Below are positions 5,610-12,670 of a stretch of 12,670 nucleotides of DNA, piece by piece; position 1 is the stretch's first letter, and each line of letters opens with the position of its first letter. The DNA comes from an uncultured Eubacterium sp. (lineage in GTDB: Bacteria; Bacillota; Clostridia; Lachnospirales; Lachnospiraceae). The stretch lies in assembly GCA_900545725.1 (NCBI GenBank), contig URAI01000072.1:1-12670 (forward strand), in the 5' to 3' direction. A program made the position numbers and the translations under genes. The notes under the pieces were generated by a model that was not told where the DNA came from, ran no database searches, and saw only the letters and a list, made by a program, of their open reading frames with translations.

Positions 5610-6602
5610 ATGAGTAAATTTACAGATATTTATGGACATGAAAGTATAAAGGAGCATTTACAGAATGCTATTAAAATGAATAAAATCTCTCATGCATATA
5701 TTTTTAATGGAGGACTTGGGTCTGGAAAGAAAATGACAGCACAGATATTTGCAAAGACTCTTCAATGTGAAAAGAAAGGAATAGAGCCATGTAATGAATG
5801 TCATTCATGTAAGCAGTCAGATTCCTTTAACCAGCCTGATATTATATGGGTGACACATGAAAAGCCGGGAAGCATTGGTGTGGATGATATAAGGGAACAG
5901 CTTATATCAGATATCCAGATCAGACCTTATAGCAGCCCTTATAAGATATATATAGTCGATGAAGCAGAAAAGCTTACGCAGCAGGCACAGAATGCAATTC
6001 TTAAGACTATTGAGGAACCGCCTGAATATGGCATAATAATACTTATAACAACTAATGCAGATATATTTTTACAGACTATTCTTTCAAGATGTGTAAGGCT
6101 TGATTTCAGACCGGCAGACGATGCAACGGTCACTAAGTACTTAAAAGATAATTATGATGTTACAGATTATGAGATTAAGTTTGCAGCTGCATTTGCACAG
6201 GGAAGAATAGGAAGGGCACAGACTATAGTATCGTCTAAGGAATTTGCCAAGTTAAAAGAAGAGGTAATGCATGTAATAAGATATGCGGATGAGATGTCCA
6301 CGGCAGAGATTATGGCAGAGGTTAAAAATATTGCTAATTATAAGCTGACAATAGATGATTATCTTGACCTTATGGCAATGTGGTACAGGGATGTATTAGT
6401 ATTTAAGAGTACTAATGATGCTAATCTTGTGATATTTAAAAATGAAATGTCACTTATAAAAAATCAGGCTCAAAGATGTTCTTATGAGGGCCTGGAGGAT
6501 ATTCTTAATTCTATAGATAAAGTAAAGATACGACTTAAAGCAAATGTTAATTTTGATCTTGTTATAGAGCTGCTTATTATGGCAATTAAAGAGGCGATGT
6601 AG
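5610..6602 (+). CDS. holB: DNA polymerase III delta' subunit
   Basis: The 330-aa AAA+ clamp-loader subunit acts with DnaX and HolA to open and load the sliding clamp on primed DNA. Visible features, numbered from 5610, are the Walker A-like loop GGLGSGKK (Lys40), zinc-finger cysteines Cys53, Cys61, Cys64 and Cys67, the Walker B-like VDEAEKLTQQAQNAILK with EEPPE, and the sensor 1 and SRC region (ITTNADIFLQTILSRC). A helical collar domain fills the C-terminus. The start at 5610 has GGAG 6 nt upstream; the in-frame ATG at 5598 lies before that ribosome site and has none of its own. ricT follows after 39 nt, which suggests co-transcription. Confidence 0.93.
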   Translation: MSKFTDIYGHESIKEHLQNAIKMNKISHAYIFNGGLGSGKKMTAQIFAKTLQCEKKGIEPCNECHSCKQSDSFNQPDIIWVTHEKPGSIGVDDIREQLISDIQIRPYSSPYKIYIVDEAEKLTQQAQNAILKTIEEPPEYGIIILITTNADIFLQTILSRCVRLDFRPADDATVTKYLKDNYDVTDYEIKFAAAFAQGRIGRAQTIVSSKEFAKLKEEVMHVIRYADEMSTAEIMAEVKNIANYKLTIDDYLDLMAMWYRDVLVFKSTNDANLVIFKNEMSLIKNQAQRCSYEGLEDILNSIDKVKIRLKANVNFDLVIELLIMAIKEAM

Positions 6603-6641
6603 TGTGGCTGGGATTAATGTAAATAGAAATGGAGATAATAA

Positions 6642-7559
6642 ATGATTAAGGTTATAGGTGTAAGATTCAGACAGGCAGGAAAGATATATTTCTTTGCACT
6701 GGGCAAATATCATATTGAGGTTGGAGAACATGTTATTGTAGAGACTGCAAGAGGTATTGAATATGGCTCTGTTGTTCTTTCTGAAAGGGAAGTTGAGGAT
6801 GATAAGGTTATACAGCCTCTTAAGTCGGTTATAAGACCTGCAACACCTGAGGATGATGAAAGAGAAGCTGAAAACAGGAGAAAAGAAAAAGAAGCTTATA
6901 AGATATGTCTTGAAAAAATTGCAAAGCATAAGCTGGACATGAAGCTTATAAAGGCTGAATATACATTTGATAATAATAAGGTGCTTTTTTACTTTACAGC
7001 AGATGGAAGAATTGATTTCAGGGAGCTTGTAAAAGATCTTGCAGCAGTATTTAAGACACGAATTGAATTAAGACAGATTGGTGTAAGAGATGAAGCTAAG
7101 ATAAGAGGGGGAATTGGTGTGTGTGGAAGACCGCTTTGCTGTGCTACATATATGCCGGAATTTGTGCCTGTATCTATTAAGATGGCAAAGGAACAGAATC
7201 TGTCACTTAATCCTACTAAGATATCCGGTGTATGTGGAAGACTTATGTGCTGTCTTAAGAACGAACAGGATACTTATGAAGAGCTTAATAGCAAACTTCC
7301 TAATGTTGGAGATATGGTAACTACACCTGATAAATTAAAAGGAGAAGTATCAAGTGTAAGCGTATTAAGACAGAGAGTTAAAGTAATAGTAAGTCTTGAT
7401 GATGATGAGAAGGAAGTAAGGGAATACGCTGCTTCTGAACTTAAGTTCAAGCCTAGAAGAAGAATTGATAAATCATTTGATAAAAATAACATGAAAGAGC
7501 TTGAAGAACTTGAAAAGTTAGAAAAGAAGGAAGGAAAATCCCACATCAATGATGATTAA
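6642..7559 (+). CDS. ricT: RicT/YaaT, PSP1-domain Fe-S protein
   Basis: The 305-aa protein has a PSP1 C-terminal domain, identified by two cysteine clusters in similar frames: GVCGRPLCC (Cys161, Cys166, Cys167) and GVCGRLMCC (Cys198, Cys203, Cys204). In B. subtilis, RicT forms the RicA-RicF-RicT complex, carries [4Fe-4S] clusters on conserved cysteines, and works with RNase Y in mRNA maturation. It affects sporulation, competence and biofilm formation. The same role is inferred here. The C-terminal tail is a charged Lys/Glu coiled region (NNMKELEELEKLEKKEG). The ATG has GGAGA 6 nt upstream. The stop overlaps the next gene by 11 nt, implying translational coupling. No yabA gene follows, unlike B. 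subtilis. Confidence 0.92.
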   Translation: MIKVIGVRFRQAGKIYFFALGKYHIEVGEHVIVETARGIEYGSVVLSEREVEDDKVIQPLKSVIRPATPEDDEREAENRRKEKEAYKICLEKIAKHKLDMKLIKAEYTFDNNKVLFYFTADGRIDFRELVKDLAAVFKTRIELRQIGVRDEAKIRGGIGVCGRPLCCATYMPEFVPVSIKMAKEQNLSLNPTKISGVCGRLMCCLKNEQDTYEELNSKLPNVGDMVTTPDKLKGEVSSVSVLRQRVKVIVSLDDDEKEVREYAASELKFKPRRRIDKSFDKNNMKELEELEKLEKKEGKSHINDD

Positions 7560-8274
7560 TGATAATGAGAGAATAGATGATCTGCAAAGAAATGGATACA
7601 GGCTTATACAGAATAAGGATTGTTTCTGCTTTGGAATGGATGCTGTGCTTTTGTCTTCATTTGCAAAGGCACAGTCTTGTGATAAGGTTCTTGATATGGG
7701 TACAGGAAATGGAGTTATTCCTATACTTATGCAGGCGAAGAATCCAAAAGCTGTATATACAGGACTTGAAATACAGGATGTTAGTGCACAGCTTGCCATA
7801 AGAAATGTACAACTTAATAAGCTGGATGCGCAGATTAGAATTGTGCAGGGAGATATAAAAGAAGCTTCAAAAATATTTGGTGGAGCTTCTTTTAATATTG
7901 TTACAACCAATCCCCCATATATGAATGAGAATCATGGAATTGTAAATCCTGATAATAGTAAAGCAATCGCAAGACATGAATTGTTATGCAGCCTGGATGA
8001 TATTATAAGAGAGGCTTCAAAGTGTCTTAAGATGAAAGGGCATTTTTATATGGTACACAGACCTAAAAGACTTGTTGAGATATTTCAGGTTATGGTACAG
8101 TATAAATTAGAGCCTAAAAGAATAAGGCTTATCCATCCTTATGAAGATAAGGAAGCTAATATGGTGCTTATCGAAGCAGTTAAAGGCGGTAACAGCCAGC
8201 TTACGGTAGAACCGGCGTTAGTTGTATATAACCATGATGGGACATATACTAAGGAATTGTTGGAAATGTATTAG
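7549..8274 (+). CDS. tRNA1(Val) A37 N6-methyltransferase-like (YabB/TrmN6)
   Basis: The 241-aa class I SAM-dependent methyltransferase has motif I VLDMGTGNGVIPIL, an acidic motif II (YTGLEIQ) and the catalytic NPPY (residues 121-124) typical of N6-adenine methylation. The N-terminal FCFGMDAVLLSSFA matches the TrmN6/YabB family, which in E. coli modifies A37 of tRNA1(Val). The family and its place between ricT and rsmI fit B. subtilis yabB. The start overlaps the end of ricT by 11 nt; ATG codons at 7549 and 7552 are both possible. AAGGAAGG lies 13 nt upstream, rather far, so translation probably depends on coupling. The tRNA target in this organism is inferred. Confidence 0.85.
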   Translation: MMINDNERIDDLQRNGYRLIQNKDCFCFGMDAVLLSSFAKAQSCDKVLDMGTGNGVIPILMQAKNPKAVYTGLEIQDVSAQLAIRNVQLNKLDAQIRIVQGDIKEASKIFGGASFNIVTTNPPYMNENHGIVNPDNSKAIARHELLCSLDDIIREASKCLKMKGHFYMVHRPKRLVEIFQVMVQYKLEPKRIRLIHPYEDKEANMVLIEAVKGGNSQLTVEPALVVYNHDGTYTKELLEMY

Positions 8275-8305
8275 TTAAAATATAACTGTAGAAATGAGGA
8301 TTAGT

Positions 8306-9169
8306 TTGAAAAATACTATTAATGACAGGGGAATGTTATATCTTTGTGCTACTCCTATAGGTAATCTTGAGGACATTACATTCCGTGTATTAAGGACATT
8401 AAAAGAAGTTGATATAATTGCAGCAGAGGATACCAGAAACAGTATTAAGCTGCTTAATCATTTTGAGATAAAAACACCTATGACAAGCTACCATGAATAC
8501 AATAAAGTGGAGAAGGCAAGAGTACTTGTTGATAAGATGTTATCAGGTAAGAATGTGGCAGTTATTACAGATGCGGGTACACCCGGAATATCAGATCCTG
8601 GTGAAGAGCTTGTAAGACAGTGCCATGAGGCGGGTATTAATGTTACATCACTGCCGGGTCCTGCAGCATGTATTACGGCACTTACAATGTCAGGAAGAAG
8701 GACAAGAAGATTTGCATTTGAAGCATTTCTTCCGGCAGATAAGCAGGAGAGAAGACAGATACTTGATGAGCTTAAAAATGAGACAAGAACTATAATTATA
8801 TATGAGGCACCACACAGGCTTGTAAAGACACTTAAAGAGCTTGAGGCAGTGCTTGGAAGTAGTAGAGAGCTTACCATATGTAAAGAGCTTACAAAAAGAT
8901 ATGAGAATGCATTGCTTATTACGCTTGGCGGGGCAGTTGAATATTATGGCATTAACGAGCCGAGAGGGGAGTATGTGCTTGTAATAGAAGGAAAAGAGCG
9001 AAGCGAAATTATAAAAGAGCAGCAGTCGGCATGGGAGGATATGAGTATAACTGACCATGTTAATATGTATATTAACCAGGGAATGGATAAAAAGGAAGCA
9101 ATGAAGGCAGCAGCCAAAGACAGAGGCGTGTCGAAAAGAGATATATATCAGGCACTTCTTGAGGGTTAG
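8306..9169 (+). CDS. rsmI: 16S rRNA (cytidine1402-2'-O)-methyltransferase
   Basis: RsmI adds the 2'-O-methyl group of m4Cm1402 in the ribosomal decoding centre, helping start-codon choice. It belongs to the tetrapyrrole (CbiF-like) methylase fold. Visible motifs in order are LYLCATPIGNLEDITFR, AAEDTRNSIKLLNHF, the SAM-binding ITDAGTPGISDPGEELV and LPGPAACITAL, then IIYEAPHRL and KELTKRYE. The product is 287 aa, normal for the family. The TTG start at 8306 is preferred because GAGGA (8296-8300) lies 5 nt upstream. ATG at 8294 lacks a ribosome site but would add only four residues, and ATG at 8333 is also possible. yazA, found between yabB and rsmI in B. subtilis, is absent. Confidence 0.93.
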   Translation: MKNTINDRGMLYLCATPIGNLEDITFRVLRTLKEVDIIAAEDTRNSIKLLNHFEIKTPMTSYHEYNKVEKARVLVDKMLSGKNVAVITDAGTPGISDPGEELVRQCHEAGINVTSLPGPAACITALTMSGRRTRRFAFEAFLPADKQERRQILDELKNETRTIIIYEAPHRLVKTLKELEAVLGSSRELTICKELTKRYENALLITLGGAVEYYGINEPRGEYVLVIEGKERSEIIKEQQSAWEDMSITDHVNMYINQGMDKKEAMKAAAKDRGVSKRDIYQALLEG

Positions 9170-9201
9170 CAGGTGTATATGATTAATGGAATGGAGAAAA
9201 T

Positions 9202-10041
9202 ATGTTACAGATAGGATGTCATCTTTCATCATCAAAAGGATTTTTAAATATGGGAAAGGAAATTGTAAAGCTTGGGGGCAATACTTTCCAGTTCTTTACA
9301 AGAAATCCCAGAGGCGGGGCAGCTAAACCAATAGATGAGAAGGATATAGAGGCATTTAAGACATTTGCAAAAGAAAATAATATCAATATAATTCTTGCAC
9401 ATGCACCGTATACTTTAAATGCCTGTTCAGCGGATGCAGATGTAAGGAATTTTGCAAAACAGGTATTTGCAGATGATTTAAAGAGAATGGAGTATATTCC
9501 GGGGAATATGTATAATTTTCATCCGGGAAGCCATGTAAAACAGGGTGTTGATACAGGAATAGAATATATTGCACAGATGTTAAATGAGGTTCTTGATAAA
9601 AATCAGCATACAAAGGTGCTGCTTGAAACTATGGCAGGAAAGGGTACTGAAATTGGCAGGAGTTTTGAAGAACTTCAAATGATTATTGAAAAGGTGGAAT
9701 TAAATAACAAGTTGGGAATATGCCTTGACACATGTCATATTTATGATGCACAATATAACATTGTGGATAACCTTAATGGTGTTATAGATGAACTTGATAA
9801 GGTGATAGGTTTAGACAGACTGTGTGCGATACATCTTAATGATTCAAAGAATCCTTTTGCAAGCCACAAAGACAGGCATGAATTAATTGGAAAAGGTTAT
9901 ATAGGTATAGATACATTTAATAATATTGTAAGCAATGAAAAACTTAGAAATATCCCTATGTATCTTGAGACACCAAATGACATGGAAGGGTATGCAAAAG
10001 AGATAGCTATGTTAAAACAGATGTATGCTAAAGCACATTAA
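9202..10041 (+). CDS. nfo: Endonuclease IV, AP endonuclease
   Basis: Endonuclease IV cleaves DNA 5' of abasic sites in base excision repair, using three metal ions in a TIM barrel. The 279-aa length is standard. Conserved segments are IGCHLSSSKGF, QFFTRNPRGG, LAHAPYTLN, NFHPGSH, LLETMAGKGTEIG, GICLDTCHIYDAQ, IHLNDSKNPFASHKDRHE and the final LETPN. These contain the His, Glu and Asp metal ligands. The ATG has a GGAGA ribosome site and lies 32 nt after rsmI, so it is probably co-transcribed. To my knowledge nfo is not part of this cluster in B. subtilis. Confidence 0.96.
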   Translation: MLQIGCHLSSSKGFLNMGKEIVKLGGNTFQFFTRNPRGGAAKPIDEKDIEAFKTFAKENNINIILAHAPYTLNACSADADVRNFAKQVFADDLKRMEYIPGNMYNFHPGSHVKQGVDTGIEYIAQMLNEVLDKNQHTKVLLETMAGKGTEIGRSFEELQMIIEKVELNNKLGICLDTCHIYDAQYNIVDNLNGVIDELDKVIGLDRLCAIHLNDSKNPFASHKDRHELIGKGYIGIDTFNNIVSNEKLRNIPMYLETPNDMEGYAKEIAMLKQMYAKAH

Positions 10042-10048
10042 AGGATAG

Positions 10049-10065
10049 ATTATGGCTGCCATAAT
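10049..10065. other. Perfect palindrome between nfo and the MBOAT gene
   Basis: ATTATGGC (10049-10056) and GCCATAAT (10058-10065) are exact reverse complements around T10057. No T-run follows. It could be an operator or a mild mRNA hairpin separating the repair operon from the acyltransferase gene. Confidence 0.4.
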
Positions 10066-10101
10066 ATTACAGATGCTGGCAGTAATGAATTTGAGGTACT
10101 T

Positions 10102-11493
10102 ATGTTATTTTGCAGTAAAGAATTTTTGTTTATATTTTTACCGTTGTTTCTGATTATATATTATCTGGTGCCGGTAAAGTTAAAAAATATAATATTGTTC
10201 TTAGGAAGTATTGTATTTTATGCAGTAGGTGAATTAAAATATGTTCCACTTATACTTCTTTCGTTAATTGTAAATTATGTTGTTGCCATATTTATTGAGG
10301 GCTGTAAGATACAGAGCCGTATGGAGCAAAGTGACGATAATAGAAAGAAGACAATATTTCTGATTATAGGATTGGTATATGATTTTGCCATGCTGTTTGT
10401 ATACAAATACTTTACATTTTTTACGGGCATAAAAAGTTCTCTTACACTTCCATTAGGAATAAGTTTTTATACATTTCAGATTGTTTCATATGTGATAGAT
10501 GTATATAAGGATAAGATAAAAGCGGAGAAAAATATAATTAATCTCGGTGTATATCTTATGATGTTTCCACAGCTTATTGCGGGACCTATTGTTATATATT
10601 CTGATATAGCAAAGCAGGTAAGAAAGAGGTCATACTCCCTTGAAAAATTTGAAGAGGGAATTAAGATATTTACTCTGGGACTTGGTGCGAAGATGATTAT
10701 TGCAAATATGCTTGGTTCATGCTGGACTACATCACAGATGTATGGAATAGAGGGGATGTCTACACCTATGGCATGGGTGGCAATGTTTGCATATACATTC
10801 CAGATATATTTTGATTTCTATGGCTACTCATTAATGGCAATAGGACTTGGACATATGCTTGGGTTTAATATTCCGAAAAATTTCGATAATCCGTATATGT
10901 CACGTTCGGCAACAGAGTTTTGGAGAAGGTGGCATATTACATTAGGCTCGTGGTTTCGGGAGTATGTATATATACCGCTTGGCGGCAATAGAAAAGGAAA
11001 GGCAAGGACAATCTTTAATACATTTGTAGTATGGGCTCTTACAGGTCTGTGGCATGGTGCAAGCTGGAATTTTGTATTATGGGGACTGATATTTTTTGTA
11101 CTTCTGACTATTGAGAAGTCAGGTCTGTTAAAGATTCTTGACCGTTATAATATACTGTCACATATATATGCAATGCTTATTATACCTATGAGCTGGATGG
11201 TATTTGCATTAGAAAATCTCAGTGATATAGGAACATACTTTAAAAGACTGTTTCCATTTATTGGGCATTCCGATGTGCCATTTATTAATACAAATGATTA
11301 TAAAACGGCAATTATGCAATATGGAATATTCTTTCTGCTTGCGATAATATGCAGTTTTTCACTGCCGCAGAAATTATATCAGAAATATAAGAAGACATTT
11401 GCAGTAACAGTAATTATTCTTATAATATTCTGGGTTTCAGTATATAGAATAATGACATCTGCAAGTAATCCATTTTTATATTTCAGATTTTAA
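10102..11493 (+). CDS. MBOAT family O-acyltransferase (AlgI/DltB/PatA-like)
   Basis: The 463-aa polytopic membrane protein has roughly ten hydrophobic segments. MBOAT motifs are clear: LPLGISFYTFQIVSYVIDVY, the FPQLIAGPIV stretch, the FDFYGYS segment, FWRRWHITLGSWFREYVY (His278) and LTGLWHGASWN with the presumed catalytic His318. Members pass acyl groups, usually acetyl, across the membrane to secreted polysaccharide, peptidoglycan or teichoic acid. AlgI-type proteins usually work with a separate extracytoplasmic SGNH partner, and one is encoded next. The substrate is unknown. The ATG follows GAGG with ordinary spacing. It lies 60 nt after nfo with no terminator between, so read-through is possible. 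Confidence 0.9.
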   Translation: MLFCSKEFLFIFLPLFLIIYYLVPVKLKNIILFLGSIVFYAVGELKYVPLILLSLIVNYVVAIFIEGCKIQSRMEQSDDNRKKTIFLIIGLVYDFAMLFVYKYFTFFTGIKSSLTLPLGISFYTFQIVSYVIDVYKDKIKAEKNIINLGVYLMMFPQLIAGPIVIYSDIAKQVRKRSYSLEKFEEGIKIFTLGLGAKMIIANMLGSCWTTSQMYGIEGMSTPMAWVAMFAYTFQIYFDFYGYSLMAIGLGHMLGFNIPKNFDNPYMSRSATEFWRRWHITLGSWFREYVYIPLGGNRKGKARTIFNTFVVWALTGLWHGASWNFVLWGLIFFVLLTIEKSGLLKILDRYNILSHIYAMLIIPMSWMVFALENLSDIGTYFKRLFPFIGHSDVPFINTNDYKTAIMQYGIFFLLAIICSFSLPQKLYQKYKKTFAVTVIILIIFWVSVYRIMTSASNPFLYFRF

Positions 11494-11610
11494 GCTGTAA
11501 AATAATATGTGCTGTGATTTATATGGTTTAGAAATATGTAGAAAATAACATATTATATCAGAAAGTCTGAAACTGCATTTGTAATAAAATGGGTTGGAAA
11601 CGGAGAGTTG

Positions 11611-12609
11611 ATGGATTATATAATTGATATTATTCTTGATAAATTAAATATAAAAGATAAAGTAAGAGTAAGACATAATATAAAGAAATATAATTTTATA
11701 ATCATTTTTGGATTTTCATTTTCTTTATATATGGTTGTTTTTATGATACAAAGCCTGCTTGGAAGCAGAAATAAGACGACCGATATACAGGTAAGCCAGC
11801 AAAGCGTGAATACACAGACAACACAGGCTGTAGAACAGACACAGCCACAGATAGTAACCGGTGAGGTCGTGCTTACTAATCCCGATGGTTCACTTATAGA
11901 AAATACACAGGGAATAACAGGTGTAAATGGGCAGCAGGTGGAAACAGATGCCAATGGTCTTGTAATTGTAAATAATGACCAGCAGCAGACCATACCGCCG
12001 ACAACAGCCAATCCTGTATTTACAGCGGTAGATGAGTCATATCTTTCAGATGCATTGTTTATAGGGGATTCAAGAACCGTAGCATTGCAGATGTATGGAG
12101 GGTTAGCTAATACTAACTTCTTCGTGGATACTGGTATGAGTATATGGAAGGTTATGGATGCACCTATTGCAAATATCAATGGACAGACAATGACAGTAGA
12201 TGCGGCACTTCAGAGTGCATCATTTAATAAAGTATATATAATGCTTGGAATTAACGAAGTGGGAACAGGAACTGCTGATACATTTTTACAGCAGTATGCT
12301 AATGTTGTCAACAGAATAAGACAGTTACAGCCACAGGCAATAATATATGTGCAGAGTATTATGCATGTTACACAGAGTAAGGATGAAGCCGGTACAGATA
12401 TTAATAATGTCAATATTAATGAAAGAAATGAAAAGCTTAAGACATTGGCTGATAATGTCAATGTGTTCTGGCTGGATGAAAATGAAGCATTTGATGAAGC
12501 CGGTACAGGTAAGCTAAATGCTGAATATACAAGTGACGGTGTACATTTAAAGGCAAAATATATATCACTGTGGATAAATTATATCTTAAGCCATGCGGTT
12601 GTACGATAA
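11611..12609 (+). CDS. Membrane-anchored SGNH/GDSL-type protein, likely MBOAT partner
   Basis: The 332-aa protein has a basic N-terminus and one membrane segment (about residues 27-50). A Gln/Thr/Asn-rich linker (about 55-135) follows, then an SGNH domain. Block I is FIGDSRTVAL with nucleophile Ser154, block III is MLGINEVG with Asn215, and block V is DGVHL with Asp309 and His312. A Ser-His-Asp triad is therefore complete, with the domain outside the cell. Given the MBOAT gene just upstream, with a 117-nt gap and no clear terminator, it probably completes transfer of an acyl group to a surface polymer; a free esterase is the alternative. ATG 11611 is chosen because GGAG (11602-11605) is 5 nt upstream; the TTG at 11608 is too close. 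Confidence 0.8.
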   Translation: MDYIIDIILDKLNIKDKVRVRHNIKKYNFIIIFGFSFSLYMVVFMIQSLLGSRNKTTDIQVSQQSVNTQTTQAVEQTQPQIVTGEVVLTNPDGSLIENTQGITGVNGQQVETDANGLVIVNNDQQQTIPPTTANPVFTAVDESYLSDALFIGDSRTVALQMYGGLANTNFFVDTGMSIWKVMDAPIANINGQTMTVDAALQSASFNKVYIMLGINEVGTGTADTFLQQYANVVNRIRQLQPQAIIYVQSIMHVTQSKDEAGTDINNVNINERNEKLKTLADNVNVFWLDENEAFDEAGTGKLNAEYTSDGVHLKAKYISLWINYILSHAVVR

Positions 12610-12670
12610 ATTGTGATTTGTTGAAATACGGGGTGTAGAGGGGAAGTGGCGGATTGTATTGGGAATTTTA

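Noticed and set aside
6450..6929. Long antisense frames over holB/ricT and other genes
   Set aside because: They mirror strong + strand genes, have Leu/Ser/Phe-rich composition typical of reversed AT-rich coding DNA, and show no motifs.
11532..11569. Terminator between MBOAT and SGNH genes (AATATGT/ACATATT and CAGA/TCTG hairpins)
   Set aside because: The stems are short and AT-rich and no T-run follows.
12610..12670. Start of another gene at the right edge
   Set aside because: GTG 12646 has its purine-rich stretch too close, and too few bases remain to judge.

Overview
The window is AT-rich, and every gene lies on the + strand. Gene order and codon choice (AGA arginine, ATA isoleucine, TTA/CTT leucine) point to a low-GC Firmicute. 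The best guess is a Lachnospiraceae-type Clostridium relative. The core is a version of the B. subtilis yaaO-tmk-yaaQ-yaaR-holB-yaaT-yabA-yabB-yazA-rsmI neighbourhood. The assignment rests on synteny and protein motifs; no database search was possible.

Layout: (1) 1-94, the 3' part of a tRNA-Phe(GAA) cut by the window edge, followed by a hairpin-plus-T-run terminator. (2) 95-1659, an AT-rich leader with a good sigma-A promoter, then a membrane-anchored L,D-transpeptidase with a C-terminal Ig-like domain, then a long inverted repeat ending in a T-run. (3) 1660-2027, an array of roughly 77-bp tandem repeats just upstream of a PLP-dependent Orn/Lys/Arg decarboxylase-like gene (2028-3662). (4) 3663-5609, a divergent guanylate-kinase-like gene in the position of tmk, then a gap holding an 89-nt inverted-repeat element and a 25-bp tandem repeat array, then yaaR (DUF327), then a short spacer with a perfect palindrome and two possible tiny ORFs. 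(5) 5610-10041, a tight gene run: holB (clamp-loader delta'), ricT/yaaT (Fe-S PSP1 protein), a tRNA A37 N6-methyltransferase-like gene, rsmI (16S rRNA C1402 methyltransferase) and nfo (endonuclease IV). (6) 10102-12609, an MBOAT O-acyltransferase and a membrane-anchored SGNH/GDSL protein, probably a surface-polymer acetylation pair.

The genes from yaaR to nfo serve replication, RNA maturation, translation fidelity and DNA repair. Gene spacing is 32-39 nt, or an 11-nt overlap, from holB to nfo, so they are probably one transcript. The L,D-transpeptidase and the MBOAT/SGNH pair act at the cell envelope. No CRISPR array, insertion sequence or prophage gene is visible. The genes themselves are ordinary; the unexplained material is mostly in the intergenic gaps (three different repeat or inverted-repeat structures) and in the altered active-site region of the guanylate-kinase-like protein.
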